Source: Treponema pallidum subsp. pallidum str. Nichols (GTDB lineage Bacteria; Spirochaetota; Spirochaetia; Treponematales; Treponemataceae). Taken from it: a DNA stretch of 64,000 nucleotides. The translations under genes were made by a program, and so were the position numbers. The stretch covers positions 778,501 through 842,500 of the forward strand of contig NC_021490.2 in assembly GCF_000410535.2 (NCBI RefSeq). The letters are read 5' to 3'. Positions 9,801 to 18,902 of the stretch are shown piece by piece (the first letter of the stretch is position 1; each line of letters begins with the position of its first letter). The notes beneath the pieces are model-generated. The model saw nothing but the letters and a program-made list of their open reading frames with translations. It had not been told where the DNA came from and searched no databases.

Positions 9801-10534
9801 AAAGCATCCTGTGCAGCAGATTCTTCAGAATCATTACGAGGGATGCGACGCAACTTCTTTCTCGTATCTGCAAGAAAATCTGCCTCAACTAACGGCTTCC
9901 CCTTACCGGTAACGCGCGCGGGCAAGAGGCGCGCGAGCATCTGAGAAAAATCCGCACGGGCGTCAGTGCCCTGCTCATCAGCGACGATGTTCATGGTATC
10001 GATGAGCTCTTTGTCCTTGACCTCTGCAATGAGTGAAATGCACGTATCAGACGCTGCCAATACAAAGGCGCGCTCTGCAAGTCCTACCACGTACACTGCG
10101 CGCCCTGGCGCAATGGGCAAACAGGCAAGCCGCTTCAAAAATGGATCGTGCGCGCTAGAAAGAAACGCACTGCGTCTGATAAGACGCAGAAACCCGTATA
10201 CAGCCGCACACACCACGCAGAGCACGAGACTAAAACGCAACAGAAGAGAAAACACCGAAGGGGACGGGTCACGCGCAACCGGGGCAGCGTCGAAACGGAA
10301 CGCCTGTTCAGCAGGGGTGAGCGGGAACGCGTCCTCCCTCGTGTCACGCGCGGACTCAGGCGCCGGCTGCTCCTTCTGTGCAGAAGTCGCTGACACCGCT
10401 TCTGAAACGGCAGAAACATCTACCCCCTGCTGCTGTGCCCAGAGCTCAAAGGACACATGCAAAAAAACATGCACCGAAAGGAACAGCGTCGCGCACCGCG
10501 GTACGATCCGAAGGGAGCAATTAAACGTCCGCAA
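9797..10534 (-). CDS. fliO: FliO (FliZ)-like flagellar biosynthesis protein
   Basis: About 245 residues from a TTG at 10534 that has GGGAG six bases upstream and gives a good signal peptide (CATLFLSVHVFLHVSFELWA). The frame extends to a GTG-type start at 10588, which would overlap fliY by 68 bases and is less convincing. After a low-complexity region there is one membrane helix (RFSLVLCVVCAAVYGFLRLI) and a small cytoplasmic domain containing CLPIAPGRAVYVVGLAERAF, the FliO pattern. FliO is a chaperone-like factor for FliP. Its position directly before fliP supports the assignment although the sequence is weakly conserved. Confidence 0.88.
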   Translation of the reverse strand: MRTFNCSLRIVPRCATLFLSVHVFLHVSFELWAQQQGVDVSAVSEAVSATSAQKEQPAPESARDTREDAFPLTPAEQAFRFDAAPVARDPSPSVFSLLLRFSLVLCVVCAAVYGFLRLIRRSAFLSSAHDPFLKRLACLPIAPGRAVYVVGLAERAFVLAASDTCISLIAEVKDKELIDTMNIVADEQGTDARADFSQMLARLLPARVTGKGKPLVEADFLADTRKKLRRIPRNDSEESAAQDAL

Positions 10535-11567
10535 TACGTTCTCCCGGCGAGAGAATTTCCGTAACACGCACCCCAAAGTTTTCATCAATAACCACCACCT
10601 CTCCTTTTGCGATCAACTTGTGATTGACCAAAATATCAACAGGTTCACCGGCAAGCTTATCCAACTCGATAATGTGGCCTTCCCCCATACCCAGGATATC
10701 TTTAATCATCATGCGTGTACGCCCGAGCTCAACGGTAACTTCCATGAACACGTCCATGATAAGCCCGATATTTCCCTGTTCTGCGCCACCTGCTGCATTC
10801 TGCAGCGGATGAAACTGGACTGACTGCACACTCGGACTCGCGGCGCCTATCCCCATCTGCATGTTCACGCCCCCCATTTGAGAATTGCCCACCTGCGCCT
10901 GCGGGCGCTGCATTGCCCCCCCCATCCTCTCGATAATTCGAACCATCAGCTGCTCAGACACCAACTCCCACAGCGTATACGAAGTGCCATCTAGCTCCAC
11001 CGTATAGGTAAAAACGCACAGACGCTGCGGGGGAAAGCGAACCATCGCCTTAGGCACCTGCACCGACTCTGCAGGAGCCACACTTACATTCTGTACGTTC
11101 CGCGCCTCAAGCGTAGAAAGCTGTGCGCTGACATATTGGGTGATCGTTTCACTAACAACCGAAAGTCCCATATCATCAATTTGATCGTTGTCCTCATGAC
11201 TGACCAAATTGACGAGTTTCTGCGCAAACTCAGGAGCCATGAGGAACAAATGGTCCCCTGCAAACTCTCCTTCAAAATCGATGACAGTTGCCACTAACAT
11301 GTCCGGAATGACGCGGGAAAACTCTTCCTTAGAGGAAATTTCCACACGCGGCGGGGAAATAGAAACAGTCTTACCGGTCAAAGACTCCAAGCTCGGGCAA
11401 AAGGAACCCACATTCGCCTGACAGAAAGACTGCAACAACTCGCTTTGTGCGCTGGAGAGCCCCCCACCGGAGAAAGACGCGCCCGCAGCGGGGGAGTCGC
11501 CGGCTCCCATCTCAACACCTGAAAGCAGGGCATCGATTTCAGCCTGAGAAATAGAGCCGTCACTCAT
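10521..11567 (-). CDS. fliY: FliY/FliN flagellar switch protein
   Basis: 348 residues from the ATG at 11567, chosen for the strong GAGGAGGAATTGT leader; the frame is open 11 codons further. It overlaps fliM by 8 bases. The N-terminus has an EIDALL motif like the CheY-P-binding peptide of FliM. A CheC-like middle domain follows, then a Gln/Met-rich linker and the C-terminal SpoA/FliN domain (VTVELGRTRMMIKDILGMGEG). The first CheC phosphatase motif (S-xxx-E-xx-N) reads SVVSETIT, so the catalytic Asn appears replaced. The linker-proximal coding region contains a G8 run (10916-10923). It builds the lower C-ring with FliM. Confidence 0.93.
   Translation of the reverse strand: MSDGSISQAEIDALLSGVEMGAGDSPAAGASFSGGGLSSAQSELLQSFCQANVGSFCPSLESLTGKTVSISPPRVEISSKEEFSRVIPDMLVATVIDFEGEFAGDHLFLMAPEFAQKLVNLVSHEDNDQIDDMGLSVVSETITQYVSAQLSTLEARNVQNVSVAPAESVQVPKAMVRFPPQRLCVFTYTVELDGTSYTLWELVSEQLMVRIIERMGGAMQRPQAQVGNSQMGGVNMQMGIGAASPSVQSVQFHPLQNAAGGAEQGNIGLIMDVFMEVTVELGRTRMMIKDILGMGEGHIIELDKLAGEPVDILVNHKLIAKGEVVVIDENFGVRVTEILSPGERIADV
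10916..10923 (-). repeat. G8 homopolymer inside fliY
   Basis: Eight consecutive G on the coding strand (C8 on the plus strand) within codons for Met-Gly-Gly-Ala of FliY. Runs of eight or more G are known length-variable sites elsewhere in T. pallidum. A one-base change here would truncate FliY before its SpoA domain. Confidence 0.9.
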
Positions 11568-12594
11568 ACAATTCCTCCTCGTCCGCGGATAATTCCTCAA
11601 AATCCTCTTGGGAGGTACTTTCTATTCGTTCCAAAATCTGCGCGGCAATCTTTTTTCCCACCACCCCAGGCTGACACAAAAACTTCTTGCGGTTCCCAAT
11701 ACTGAGCACAAAAGGATCGCCCACATGGGTGTCGTGCAACCGGATGATATCCCCCACCCGGAGCCCAAGGATATCGCGCACTGAAAGGCGGAGCGACCCA
11801 ACTTCTGCCACCACATCCATATCCACCGTGGATAGCTTGTCGCGCAGAACCCCCATGTACTGCGTGGTAGAACTCCTGCGCACCGAAGAAAACCAAAACT
11901 GACTCGACAACTTAGAAATGATAGGTTCTATGGTGATGTACGGAATGCAAAAGTTCATCATCCCCTCTTCCTCACCTACCTTTGTCTCGAGCGTCACCAA
12001 CACCACCATCTCTGAGGGAGGGACGATCTGCGCGAATTGCGGGTTCGTTTCAATTTGACCCAGGCGCGGACGCAGATCGATAACCTGCGTCCAGGATTCA
12101 CGCACATTCGCCAGAATACGGACGATGACCCCTTCCATTACTGAATTTTCAATATCAGTCAAATCCCGCTGCACCTTGGCTGCCTGTCCTGTTCCTCCAA
12201 AGAGGCGGTCAATGATAGAAAAAGTAATGGAGGGATCCACCTCAAGCACTGCGTTCCCTTTGAGCGGATCCATAGTGATCACCGCAAGCGTAGAAGGCGT
12301 GGGAATAGAACGGATAAACTCCTCGTACGTGAGCTGATCTACCGACGCAACGTGCACGTGCACCATACTGCGCAGCTGCGCCGACAGCGAGGTAGTAGTC
12401 AACCGCGCAAAAGTCTCATGCATCAACGACAGTGTACGCATCTGCTCCTTTGAAAACTTATCTGGGCGCCTAAAATCATAGAGCGTAATCTTACGGGTGT
12501 CGCTGATAGGGCGCGCATCTTCAATACTTGCATCCCCAGAACTGATAGCCGTTAGCAGCTGATCTATTTCGTCCTGCGATAATACCTCTGTCAT
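11560..12594 (-). CDS. fliM: FliM flagellar motor switch protein
   Basis: 344 residues. The N-terminal LSQDEIDQLLTAIS is the CheY-P-binding peptide. The middle domain includes the GGxG-type loop LFGGTG and is followed by a C-terminal SpoA domain with LSVRDILGLRVGDIIRL. FliM links the FliG ring to the FliY/FliN ring and receives the chemotaxis signal. ATG at 12594 lies 21 bases after fliL. The C-terminal tail is acidic. Confidence 0.97.
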   Translation of the reverse strand: MTEVLSQDEIDQLLTAISSGDASIEDARPISDTRKITLYDFRRPDKFSKEQMRTLSLMHETFARLTTTSLSAQLRSMVHVHVASVDQLTYEEFIRSIPTPSTLAVITMDPLKGNAVLEVDPSITFSIIDRLFGGTGQAAKVQRDLTDIENSVMEGVIVRILANVRESWTQVIDLRPRLGQIETNPQFAQIVPPSEMVVLVTLETKVGEEEGMMNFCIPYITIEPIISKLSSQFWFSSVRRSSTTQYMGVLRDKLSTVDMDVVAEVGSLRLSVRDILGLRVGDIIRLHDTHVGDPFVLSIGNRKKFLCQPGVVGKKIAAQILERIESTSQEDFEELSADEEELYE

Positions 12595-12615
12595 AGCATC
12601 CCCGTGATCTTTCCG

Positions 12616-13164
12616 TTAGGGCTTAAGTACGTCAAACTGCGTGAAACGAATGTCCTTGACTTTTGACCGAGAAAGTACATTGTCGTTAATCTCATTACGA
12701 ATTTCAATCTTCACCTTTTGTTCATGCTCAGGACGCAACTCAGAGAGTGTTTTTCTCTGAAAGTACGAGCGCAAAAAATCCTTTAACTCCACCAAACGCG
12801 CGCTCAATTCCTGCTGTGCCGTTTTATCATTGAGCGGATACCCCAACGCAACGCTCACTACAACCGTCCCCGGTAGCGCATCTGCAGTATTGGTACGGAT
12901 AAGGCCCACTGACTCGTAGTATTGCAAAAGCTCGCGAGACTCCCGAAACTCCTGTGAAACCGGATACGCCGTGTGGCTACTCCCCTGCTTTGCGAGCACC
13001 AGCGCGGTGGCTGTCACCACCGTCACAATGAAGATGACCGCCCCTACTGCAATGGCAACCCATCTGAGCAATCCTGGCAGAAAGCCCACCCTGTCCGCAG
13101 CAGGAGCGACAAGCTGTTCCTCAAAATCATCAGCGATATCTCCTATGGAGTCCTTTTCTGCCAT
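12616..13164 (-). CDS. fliL: FliL, stator-associated membrane protein
   Basis: 182 residues. A short cytoplasmic N-terminus is followed by one membrane helix (about residues 31-53) and a periplasmic domain ending FTQFDVLKP, as in the FliL family. FliL surrounds MotAB stators and supports torque in spirochaetes. ATG at 13164 is preceded by GAGGAGG. The first 22 bases overlap the end of a small ORF (13143-13274) that bridges motB and fliL. Confidence 0.95.
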   Translation of the reverse strand: MAEKDSIGDIADDFEEQLVAPAADRVGFLPGLLRWVAIAVGAVIFIVTVVTATALVLAKQGSSHTAYPVSQEFRESRELLQYYESVGLIRTNTADALPGTVVVSVALGYPLNDKTAQQELSARLVELKDFLRSYFQRKTLSELRPEHEQKVKIEIRNEINDNVLSRSKVKDIRFTQFDVLKP

Positions 13165-13274
13165 ACATCCTCCTCACGTACTACAGCGGCGTGCAGACGC
13201 GCCACCAGCTCAAACTCAGGCTGTGCAGATACCGGAAACTCACCTCCGGGAAAGGGGAAGCGGAAGTGTACCAT
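13143..13274 (-). CDS. Small 43-codon ORF between motB and fliL
   Basis: An ATG at 13274 shares one base with the motB stop (TGATG). The frame runs 43 codons to a TAG inside fliL, covering the only sizeable non-coding gap in this part of the operon. The predicted peptide starts [16 protein letters not shown] and ends REEDVWQKRTP, with no membrane segment or recognised domain. The fliL ribosome site lies inside it, so it could act mainly as a coupling leader. Evidence is positional (exact stop/start overlap at both ends). I believe the reference annotation has a small hypothetical gene here, but cannot check. Confidence 0.5.
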   Translation of the reverse strand: MVHFRFPFPGGEFPVSAQPEFELVARLHAAVVREEDVWQKRTP

Positions 13275-13996
13275 CAAAAGTGACCCTCGTCCAGGATGAC
13301 AATATCAACCCGCCGGTTGTACGCCCTCCCTTCAGGGCTTTCGTTTGAAAATTTTGCGCGTGTGTCTGCGTACCCTGCAAGGGAAAAGCGATTTTCCTGT
13401 GCACCAAAATCAGTAAGATAATGCAACACGCGCACCGCCCGACGGGTAGAAAGTTCCCAATTGTCTGTACTCCCATCTTCGGGCACCTCAACTGAGTCGG
13501 TGTGTCCCTCAATGCGAAACCGTCGACCGGCGAGCGCATGATCAGACAAAAACTGCGCAACACGCAACAACGCCTCCCGAGATTCCTCCACATTCAGATC
13601 GGAAGACCCCGGATAAAAAAACGAATCCGAAGTGAGCGAAATAACTAAACCGCGCTCATCACTGGTCACCGCAATCTTATTGCTTTTAATCTCAGGAGCG
13701 AAAAGCGAAACCGCCTTCTTCAGCGCAGTCGCCAGCTTCTGTCCCTTTTCCAGTGAAGGCAGCGTGTTAACGGTGTTTCCCAAGTCAGCGAGCCTCCCTG
13801 AGGAGGCAGAAACCCCTCCACCGGTAGGATCACCTACAATCGATGCAGCAATACTCTGCAACACCGTGATATCAACTTCAGTTGGATTAAACAGCATGAC
13901 AAAAAAACAGAGCATAAGCGTGACCATATCTGAGTATGTCGTTAGCCACCCTTGTGCCGCCCCGCGCGGAGCACGCCTCTTCCTTGCCATGAGCAT
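13274..13996 (-). CDS. motB: MotB, stator protein with OmpA-like peptidoglycan domain
   Basis: 240 residues. The single membrane helix begins [18 protein letters not shown], with the invariant ion-binding Asp in YSDM. The OmpA-like C-terminal domain contains [12 protein letters not shown] and [16 protein letters not shown]. The ATG at 13996 overlaps the motA stop (TAATG); an ATG two codons later is also possible. It forms a 5:2 complex with MotA and anchors it to peptidoglycan in the periplasm. Confidence 0.97.
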
Positions 13997-14775
13997 TAAT
14001 CCTTAATCAGTTCCATTTCCAGTTCCTTGCGCATCTTTGGACTCAAGTACGTCAGCAATCGCTGCGCAAGAACACGTGGATGATCCCCTGCCTGGATAGA
14101 AAGCACCCCTTCTATTACCATTTCCTTGGACTTTACCTCCAAATCGTGCTGATACTGCAACTTAGTAGCGACAGGAGTAATGAACCAATTTTGCACCAGC
14201 GAACCATAGAAAGTAGTGATAAGCGCAGTTGCCATGTTAGATCCCAGCGAGGACTTGTCTTCAAGCGTTGCAAGCATACCGATAAGCCCCATAACGGTGC
14301 CCAGCATACCATATCCGGGCGCGAGCGCAGCCCAGGAGTTCAAAAGGGAAATCCACGTATTGTGCCGATCCTCCATGTGCGTCAACTCGCTTTCCATCAG
14401 TGCCTTGATCGCATCTCCGTCCACACCGTCTACCACGTTCCGCAAACCAGTGCGCACGAAGTCATCGTCAAAGTCCTGAATTTCTTCTTCGAGCGCAAGT
14501 AAACCGGTGCGCCGACTTTTCTCAGCAAGCGCGTAGAGCCGCTGGACAATCTCCCGTTCGTGAAAATCCGCCGCATGAAAAACGCGCGCAATTACCCGAA
14601 AAACACCCACGGCATACGAAAGCGGATAGGTGAGAAAAAGCGTTAAGTACGAGCCCCCCACGGTGATCAACAATGACGGTACGTGAAAGAGCCCCCTCGC
14701 AGAACCACCGAGCACCGCACCAAAGATAATGATGGCAAAACCGCCGAAAAGCCCGATAAACGATGCGATGTCCAT
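13996..14775 (-). CDS. motA: MotA, stator ion-channel protein
   Basis: 259 residues with four membrane helices. The cytoplasmic loop between helices 2 and 3 carries the charged residues that contact FliG. The third helix region has the [16 protein letters not shown] signature with its conserved Pro. ATG at 14775 follows GGGGGAAGCG. It lies 15 bases after flbD and is coupled to motB. Confidence 0.97.
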
Positions 14776-14790
14776 CGCTTCCCCCGTGTC

Positions 14791-14988
14791 TTAGGTCTCG
14801 TCGTTGAGGCAGCCGATGCTGCGCCGATAGGAGACAATTTTATCGATAACTTCTTGCACACTTTCCCTCACCACATAGCACTTACCCGACAGCATTTGAA
14901 GCGTTACATCAGGTGTACAACGCATCGTTTCAATGTGGTGGGGATTTACCCAATTTTCATTTCCATTCAGTCGCGTCACTTTAATCAT
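14791..14988 (-). CDS. flbD: FlbD (SwrD)-family small motility protein
   Basis: 65 residues. MIKVTRLNGNENWVNPHHIE at the N-terminus is the FlbD-family signature. This family increases stator function or flagellar power in other bacteria and usually sits between flgE and motA, as here. Start ATG 14988 is preceded by GGGGATGAGGG. Confidence 0.92.
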   Translation of the reverse strand: MIKVTRLNGNENWVNPHHIETMRCTPDVTLQMLSGKCYVVRESVQEVIDKIVSYRRSIGCLNDET

Positions 14989-15045
14989 CCCTCATCCCCA
15001 TCACGCCACCTGCCGCTTAAGATACATTTTCACACAGTCGACACA

Positions 15046-16437
15046 TCAGCGCTTCAAACTCAACACCGTATCCAACATGGTGTCTGATGTCTGAATCGTC
15101 TTTGCGCCCGCCTGAAACCCTTTTTGGGTAATGATCATATCCGTAAATTGATCGGTTAAATCTACGTTGCTCATCTCAAGTGTCCCTGCAATCAACTTTC
15201 CCTTCCCCATCACCCCCGACGTGCTAATGTTCGCTATCCCTGAGTTGTTCGATTGTACGTAGGTGTTCTCTCCTGCCTTCTCAAGACCACCTTGATTTGC
15301 AAATCCTGCAAGTGCGAGCTGGCCAATGTCTTGGCTCACCCCATTTGAATACACACCAGTGATGACACCGCTTTGATCTATTTTAAAATTTTCCAAATAT
15401 CCCATCGCGTAACCGTCCTGCCGGTAGGCTTTGGTAGTACTGCGTTCAGCAAACTGCGTAATCGTATTGCGCGCGGTGCCAATTTCACCCAAGTTGAGCG
15501 TGAAAGCGTGGCGCGTAACCTGCCCTGCATCGTCCGGATTCGCACCGACAACATCGTACGACGCTTCAAGGAGCACCTGTCCGGTAGGACCGGTCACGTT
15601 CCCTGCAGTGTCAGTCACTGAAGCGAGGTGTCCAAAATTATCAAAATTTACAATAAAGGTGTTTGCCGCACCGTCAGATGTCCCCACCCCTACACGCGTT
15701 TGCGTATCTACCTCTGTCCCCGGATCCACTGCGACAGTGGCCTGCCACTGATTGTTCGTCCCCGGCACACGCGAAAAGTTAATCTGCAACGTATGCTGCT
15801 GCCCGAAGCTATCATACACTTGAAAGTCAGTTGTCCACGTGGACTTACGCACGTCCGCTTCGTTCGCATCTGCAGCAAGCTCAGGCAGACGCTTGTCTAA
15901 ATTACAGGCATAGTGAACAGTGCTGGTCTGCTGCGCATCTATCTTTTGCCCAATGGGGATAACGAGATCCTGCGTCTGTGCAGAGGAATTAATTAAACGC
16001 TCCCCCGCCACGTCCTGCGCCATCCAACCTTGAACGCGCATACCATTCGCAGGGTTCACGAGAGTGCCCGCATTATCAACCCCAAAGGCACCTGCGCGGG
16101 TGAAAAACGTCTTTTCCCCACTTTTCAGCACAAAAAAACCACTCCCCTGAATAGACACATCCGTATTGATACCCGTCGTTTGCAGTGCACCTTGCGTGTG
16201 AACAGTATCGATGCTTGCAATCAGCACGCCCAATCCCACTTCCTTGGGATTCACTCCTCCAACTTCTTCATTCGGACGCGCAGCCGCACTCAGTTGCTGA
16301 GAAATAAGATCTTGAAAATTAACACGCCCACGCTTAAAACCGGTAGTGTTAACGTTCGCGACGTTGTTCCCAATGACATCCATGCGCGTTTGATGATTCT
16401 GCATACCAGACACACCTGAAAAAAGTGACCGCATCAT
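15046..16437 (-). CDS. flgE: FlgE flagellar hook protein
   Basis: 463 residues. The N-terminal rod/hook motif [21 protein letters not shown] and a matching C-terminal helix ([20 protein letters not shown]) are diagnostic. Counting from the ATG at 16437, Lys165 (IGQKIDAQQ) and Cys178 (VHYACNLDK) fall at the positions known to form the lysinoalanine cross-link between hook subunits in Treponema denticola, so this hook is expected to be covalently cross-linked. GAGGAGG lies 11 bases upstream. The gene follows the hook-cap gene flgD. Confidence 0.98.
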   Translation of the reverse strand: MMRSLFSGVSGMQNHQTRMDVIGNNVANVNTTGFKRGRVNFQDLISQQLSAAARPNEEVGGVNPKEVGLGVLIASIDTVHTQGALQTTGINTDVSIQGSGFFVLKSGEKTFFTRAGAFGVDNAGTLVNPANGMRVQGWMAQDVAGERLINSSAQTQDLVIPIGQKIDAQQTSTVHYACNLDKRLPELAADANEADVRKSTWTTDFQVYDSFGQQHTLQINFSRVPGTNNQWQATVAVDPGTEVDTQTRVGVGTSDGAANTFIVNFDNFGHLASVTDTAGNVTGPTGQVLLEASYDVVGANPDDAGQVTRHAFTLNLGEIGTARNTITQFAERSTTKAYRQDGYAMGYLENFKIDQSGVITGVYSNGVSQDIGQLALAGFANQGGLEKAGENTYVQSNNSGIANISTSGVMGKGKLIAGTLEMSNVDLTDQFTDMIITQKGFQAGAKTIQTSDTMLDTVLSLKR

Positions 16438-16507
16438 ATGCTCTGTGTCCTCCTCATGTGACTCATTTTCCTAATCTCTCTTTCTCTGTTCACAAACCAT
16501 ACAACTG

Positions 16508-16969
16508 CTACGACGCACTCGGATCTGCAATCACCTTGACGTGCTCCCATTCGTACCAGTGCGACCCCACCCGCACCTGGGGCTTGTCAGCACGGGTGAC
16601 TGCACTGATAAGCCCACGAACAGTGTTATCCGCCTCAGTGACTTCAACCATTTTTCCCACCGCCTGCAGCGCTTCAGTATTGCCAAACAGCGTTCCGAGC
16701 TTCTCTACCTGCGCACTCATGTTGGCCATCTGCTCGAGCGAGGAAAATTGCGCCATTTGCGCAATAAACTGCGTGTCCTGCATAGGCGCAGTAGGATCCT
16801 GATGGGTAAGCTGCGCAATAAGGAGATGCAAAAAATCGTCCTTTCCTAACTCCCGCTTCGCACTGCGCGCGCCTGCCTCAAGCTGCTTGTTTATAACGCG
16901 CACATCCATTTCTAAACGCGTACGCTCAGCGGCGGTCATTTCAAACCGCATATTAGTGTTCTGTACCAT
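16508..16969 (-). CDS. flgD: FlgD hook-cap (scaffold) protein
   Basis: 153 residues from the ATG at 16969, chosen for GGAGGG seven bases upstream; a GTG at 16993 is the longest alternative. The core has LGKDDFLHLLIAQLTHQDPT and MQDTQFIAQMAQFSSLEQM, the FlgD N-terminal export and assembly region. It is shorter than enterobacterial FlgD and appears to lack a full TUDOR/Fn3 domain, ending in a short beta segment. It guides hook polymerisation before being replaced. Confidence 0.95.
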   Translation of the reverse strand: MVQNTNMRFEMTAAERTRLEMDVRVINKQLEAGARSAKRELGKDDFLHLLIAQLTHQDPTAPMQDTQFIAQMAQFSSLEQMANMSAQVEKLGTLFGNTEALQAVGKMVEVTEADNTVRGLISAVTRADKPQVRVGSHWYEWEHVKVIADPSAS

Positions 16970-17044
16970 GCCCCGGCCCTCCTCTTTTTTCACCGGTTGT
17001 GTACGCTGACCCCCCTACAGGGTAGGCAAAACCGGCGCGCCTAT

Positions 17045-18688
17045 TTAGGCAAACACGTCAATCGTGAGCGCAGCTCCCTGCGCATGCCAATGGACTTCTT
17101 GCACAACAGGCTCAACGCCCGCTCCCCCAAGACGCTGTGCAGCAGCGTAGGCTGCCGTCTGCGATGCCAAATGCCCGTCCTCTGCGTGCGCACCAGCGCC
17201 AAACCACTGCACATCAAACTGCGCAGCGTCAAAACCATTTGCCTCGAATGCACGCGCCAAATCCCCCAGATTTTCCTGAAAAGCTTCAAACGCCTCCTGA
17301 GAAGCAACGTGAATAGTACCCACCACCCGCTTATTCTCCGACAGGGCAAGACGTATGCTCACCGCACCAAGGTGCTCTGGCTTCAGCGCAATGTCGATGT
17401 ATCCGCGTCCGTGATCGCGCAGCACAACCCGTCCAGATTGCGCAAGCTCTGCACTATGCGCACGAATGTGCGCCGAAAGAGCCGCCTGAGTGGTAGCAAA
17501 TCCTCGGATCCCCTGCGACTGCGCTGTCTCCTCACGCGCGTGCGCAACTCCTTCAAACGCACGCTCCACGCCTGCACGCTCCCCCTCACGCAGCGACTCC
17601 GTACCGTGCTCTTCCGCCCCCGCATCCACGTCCGCAGCCGACAGCTGCGCCTGCGCCGCAGGAAGTACGGCGCCCGCGTGCGAAGACACACCCGACCCTG
17701 CACCGCGCGAATGCCTACGCGCGTCCAGCACAGTAAAGCGCGCGTCCGAAAAAGATCCCAACTCCTGAGGAGAATCCCCATGCCGAATCTGCCCGTACGC
17801 AGTCGCCCCCTGGAACGCCGCACCGGCGCTCACCCCTGCAGCAGCAGAGGCGTGAGACGCACCTGCCTTTCCTCCAAAGGAGCTGCCTGCTCCCCCAGAC
17901 TGCAAAACAGGCTCACCACGGATAGCAGCCGCCACCAACCGCTGCCGCACCTCTGCATCGAAAATAACGTCAAAGACTTCAGACTCCGACGATGCCGCGT
18001 ACGTGGCTTCGCTCCCCTGCTCACGCAGCAGGGCAGGGGCAGCGCCAGAAGGAAGAGACCCTCCGCGCAACCCCCGCGCACCAGCGCTTTCCCGCAGATG
18101 CTCCCCAGACTCCTGCCCACACAGGTCCTGCACGTGCGGTGCAGTCTCCGGCACACGCTGCGCGTACGCGCGAGACAGTCCTGCAGGACGCGCCGCACGC
18201 CCCCGTTCCCCGGATGAGGGCTGCTCTGGCACAACAGACCGCGGCGTTACGGAAGTTGCCTGCCGCTCTACTACAAGAAACTCCGGCGCGGACGGCCACG
18301 ACGCACCACCCGAAGCTTCCTGCGCCGCGCGCACGTAATCAAAGGGCCGCACTCCTGACGCCGCCTCCTGCGCAGCACGCAAACCAGTCTCGTACGCCAC
18401 GAGAAATACATCCGAAAGAGACTCTTCTGTGAAAACGTCCTGTTGGGTACCCGAACCGGTTTGCTGCTCATCAGCTTCCTCGCGCACCCTTTCGTGCACT
18501 GCAGCCGACGCAGGGGAAAGAGAGACTCTCTGTGGCGCAGCGCCACGCATGTGGTCATGCAACGACTGAGCAAAAGAACACGGTGCTGCCGCACACGACG
18601 TACCGACTGAAATAGTCTCCTGCGCAGCAGGCGCAGACTCCGCCACACCGATACCAATGGCCCGTGCCAGCAGTCCTCTCAGTTCCAT
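17045..18688 (-). CDS. fliK: FliK/Tap1-type hook-length control protein
   Basis: 547 residues. The long N-terminal 380 residues are low-complexity, rich in Ala/Ser/Gln/Glu with no fixed fold, as expected of a ruler. The C-terminal domain (about 410-510) is Flg_hook, with GYIDIALKPEHLGAVSIRL and the FEANGFDAAQF region. FliK measures the hook and triggers the FlhB specificity switch. It is the first gene of the minus-strand motility operon, with GGGGGGAG ahead of ATG 18688. The opposite strand shows long open shadow frames caused only by its GC-rich composition. Confidence 0.93.
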   Translation of the reverse strand: MELRGLLARAIGIGVAESAPAAQETISVGTSCAAAPCSFAQSLHDHMRGAAPQRVSLSPASAAVHERVREEADEQQTGSGTQQDVFTEESLSDVFLVAYETGLRAAQEAASGVRPFDYVRAAQEASGGASWPSAPEFLVVERQATSVTPRSVVPEQPSSGERGRAARPAGLSRAYAQRVPETAPHVQDLCGQESGEHLRESAGARGLRGGSLPSGAAPALLREQGSEATYAASSESEVFDVIFDAEVRQRLVAAAIRGEPVLQSGGAGSSFGGKAGASHASAAAGVSAGAAFQGATAYGQIRHGDSPQELGSFSDARFTVLDARRHSRGAGSGVSSHAGAVLPAAQAQLSAADVDAGAEEHGTESLREGERAGVERAFEGVAHAREETAQSQGIRGFATTQAALSAHIRAHSAELAQSGRVVLRDHGRGYIDIALKPEHLGAVSIRLALSENKRVVGTIHVASQEAFEAFQENLGDLARAFEANGFDAAQFDVQWFGAGAHAEDGHLASQTAAYAAAQRLGGAGVEPVVQEVHWHAQGAALTIDVFA

Positions 18689-18902
18689 GCACTCCCCCCA
18701 CTCCCTGCCATTCTCGGCGCACTGCGCAGCACGTCTTAGAAAAAAGACCTGCCAGTCCGGTTCGGACGCATCTTTTCAATACAAAGCGCACGAGAAATTC
18801 AGCACCCTCCCAAAGGCTCCAGCACGCCGCTTCTTTCCCGTTCAGTATTTCCCCGTTTCCCCTGACAAAAGATGGATTCTCGGATACTTTTCCCCTCCGT
18901 CT

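Noticed and set aside
9966..10823. 285-codon plus-strand frame opposite fliO/fliY
   Set aside because: Low-complexity Ser/Thr/Arg composition, covers two well-supported minus-strand genes, no ribosome site.
16997..18234. Long plus-strand frames opposite fliK
   Set aside because: Arg/Cys/Ser-rich translations with no domain; they arise from the GC-rich low-complexity ruler region of fliK on the other strand.
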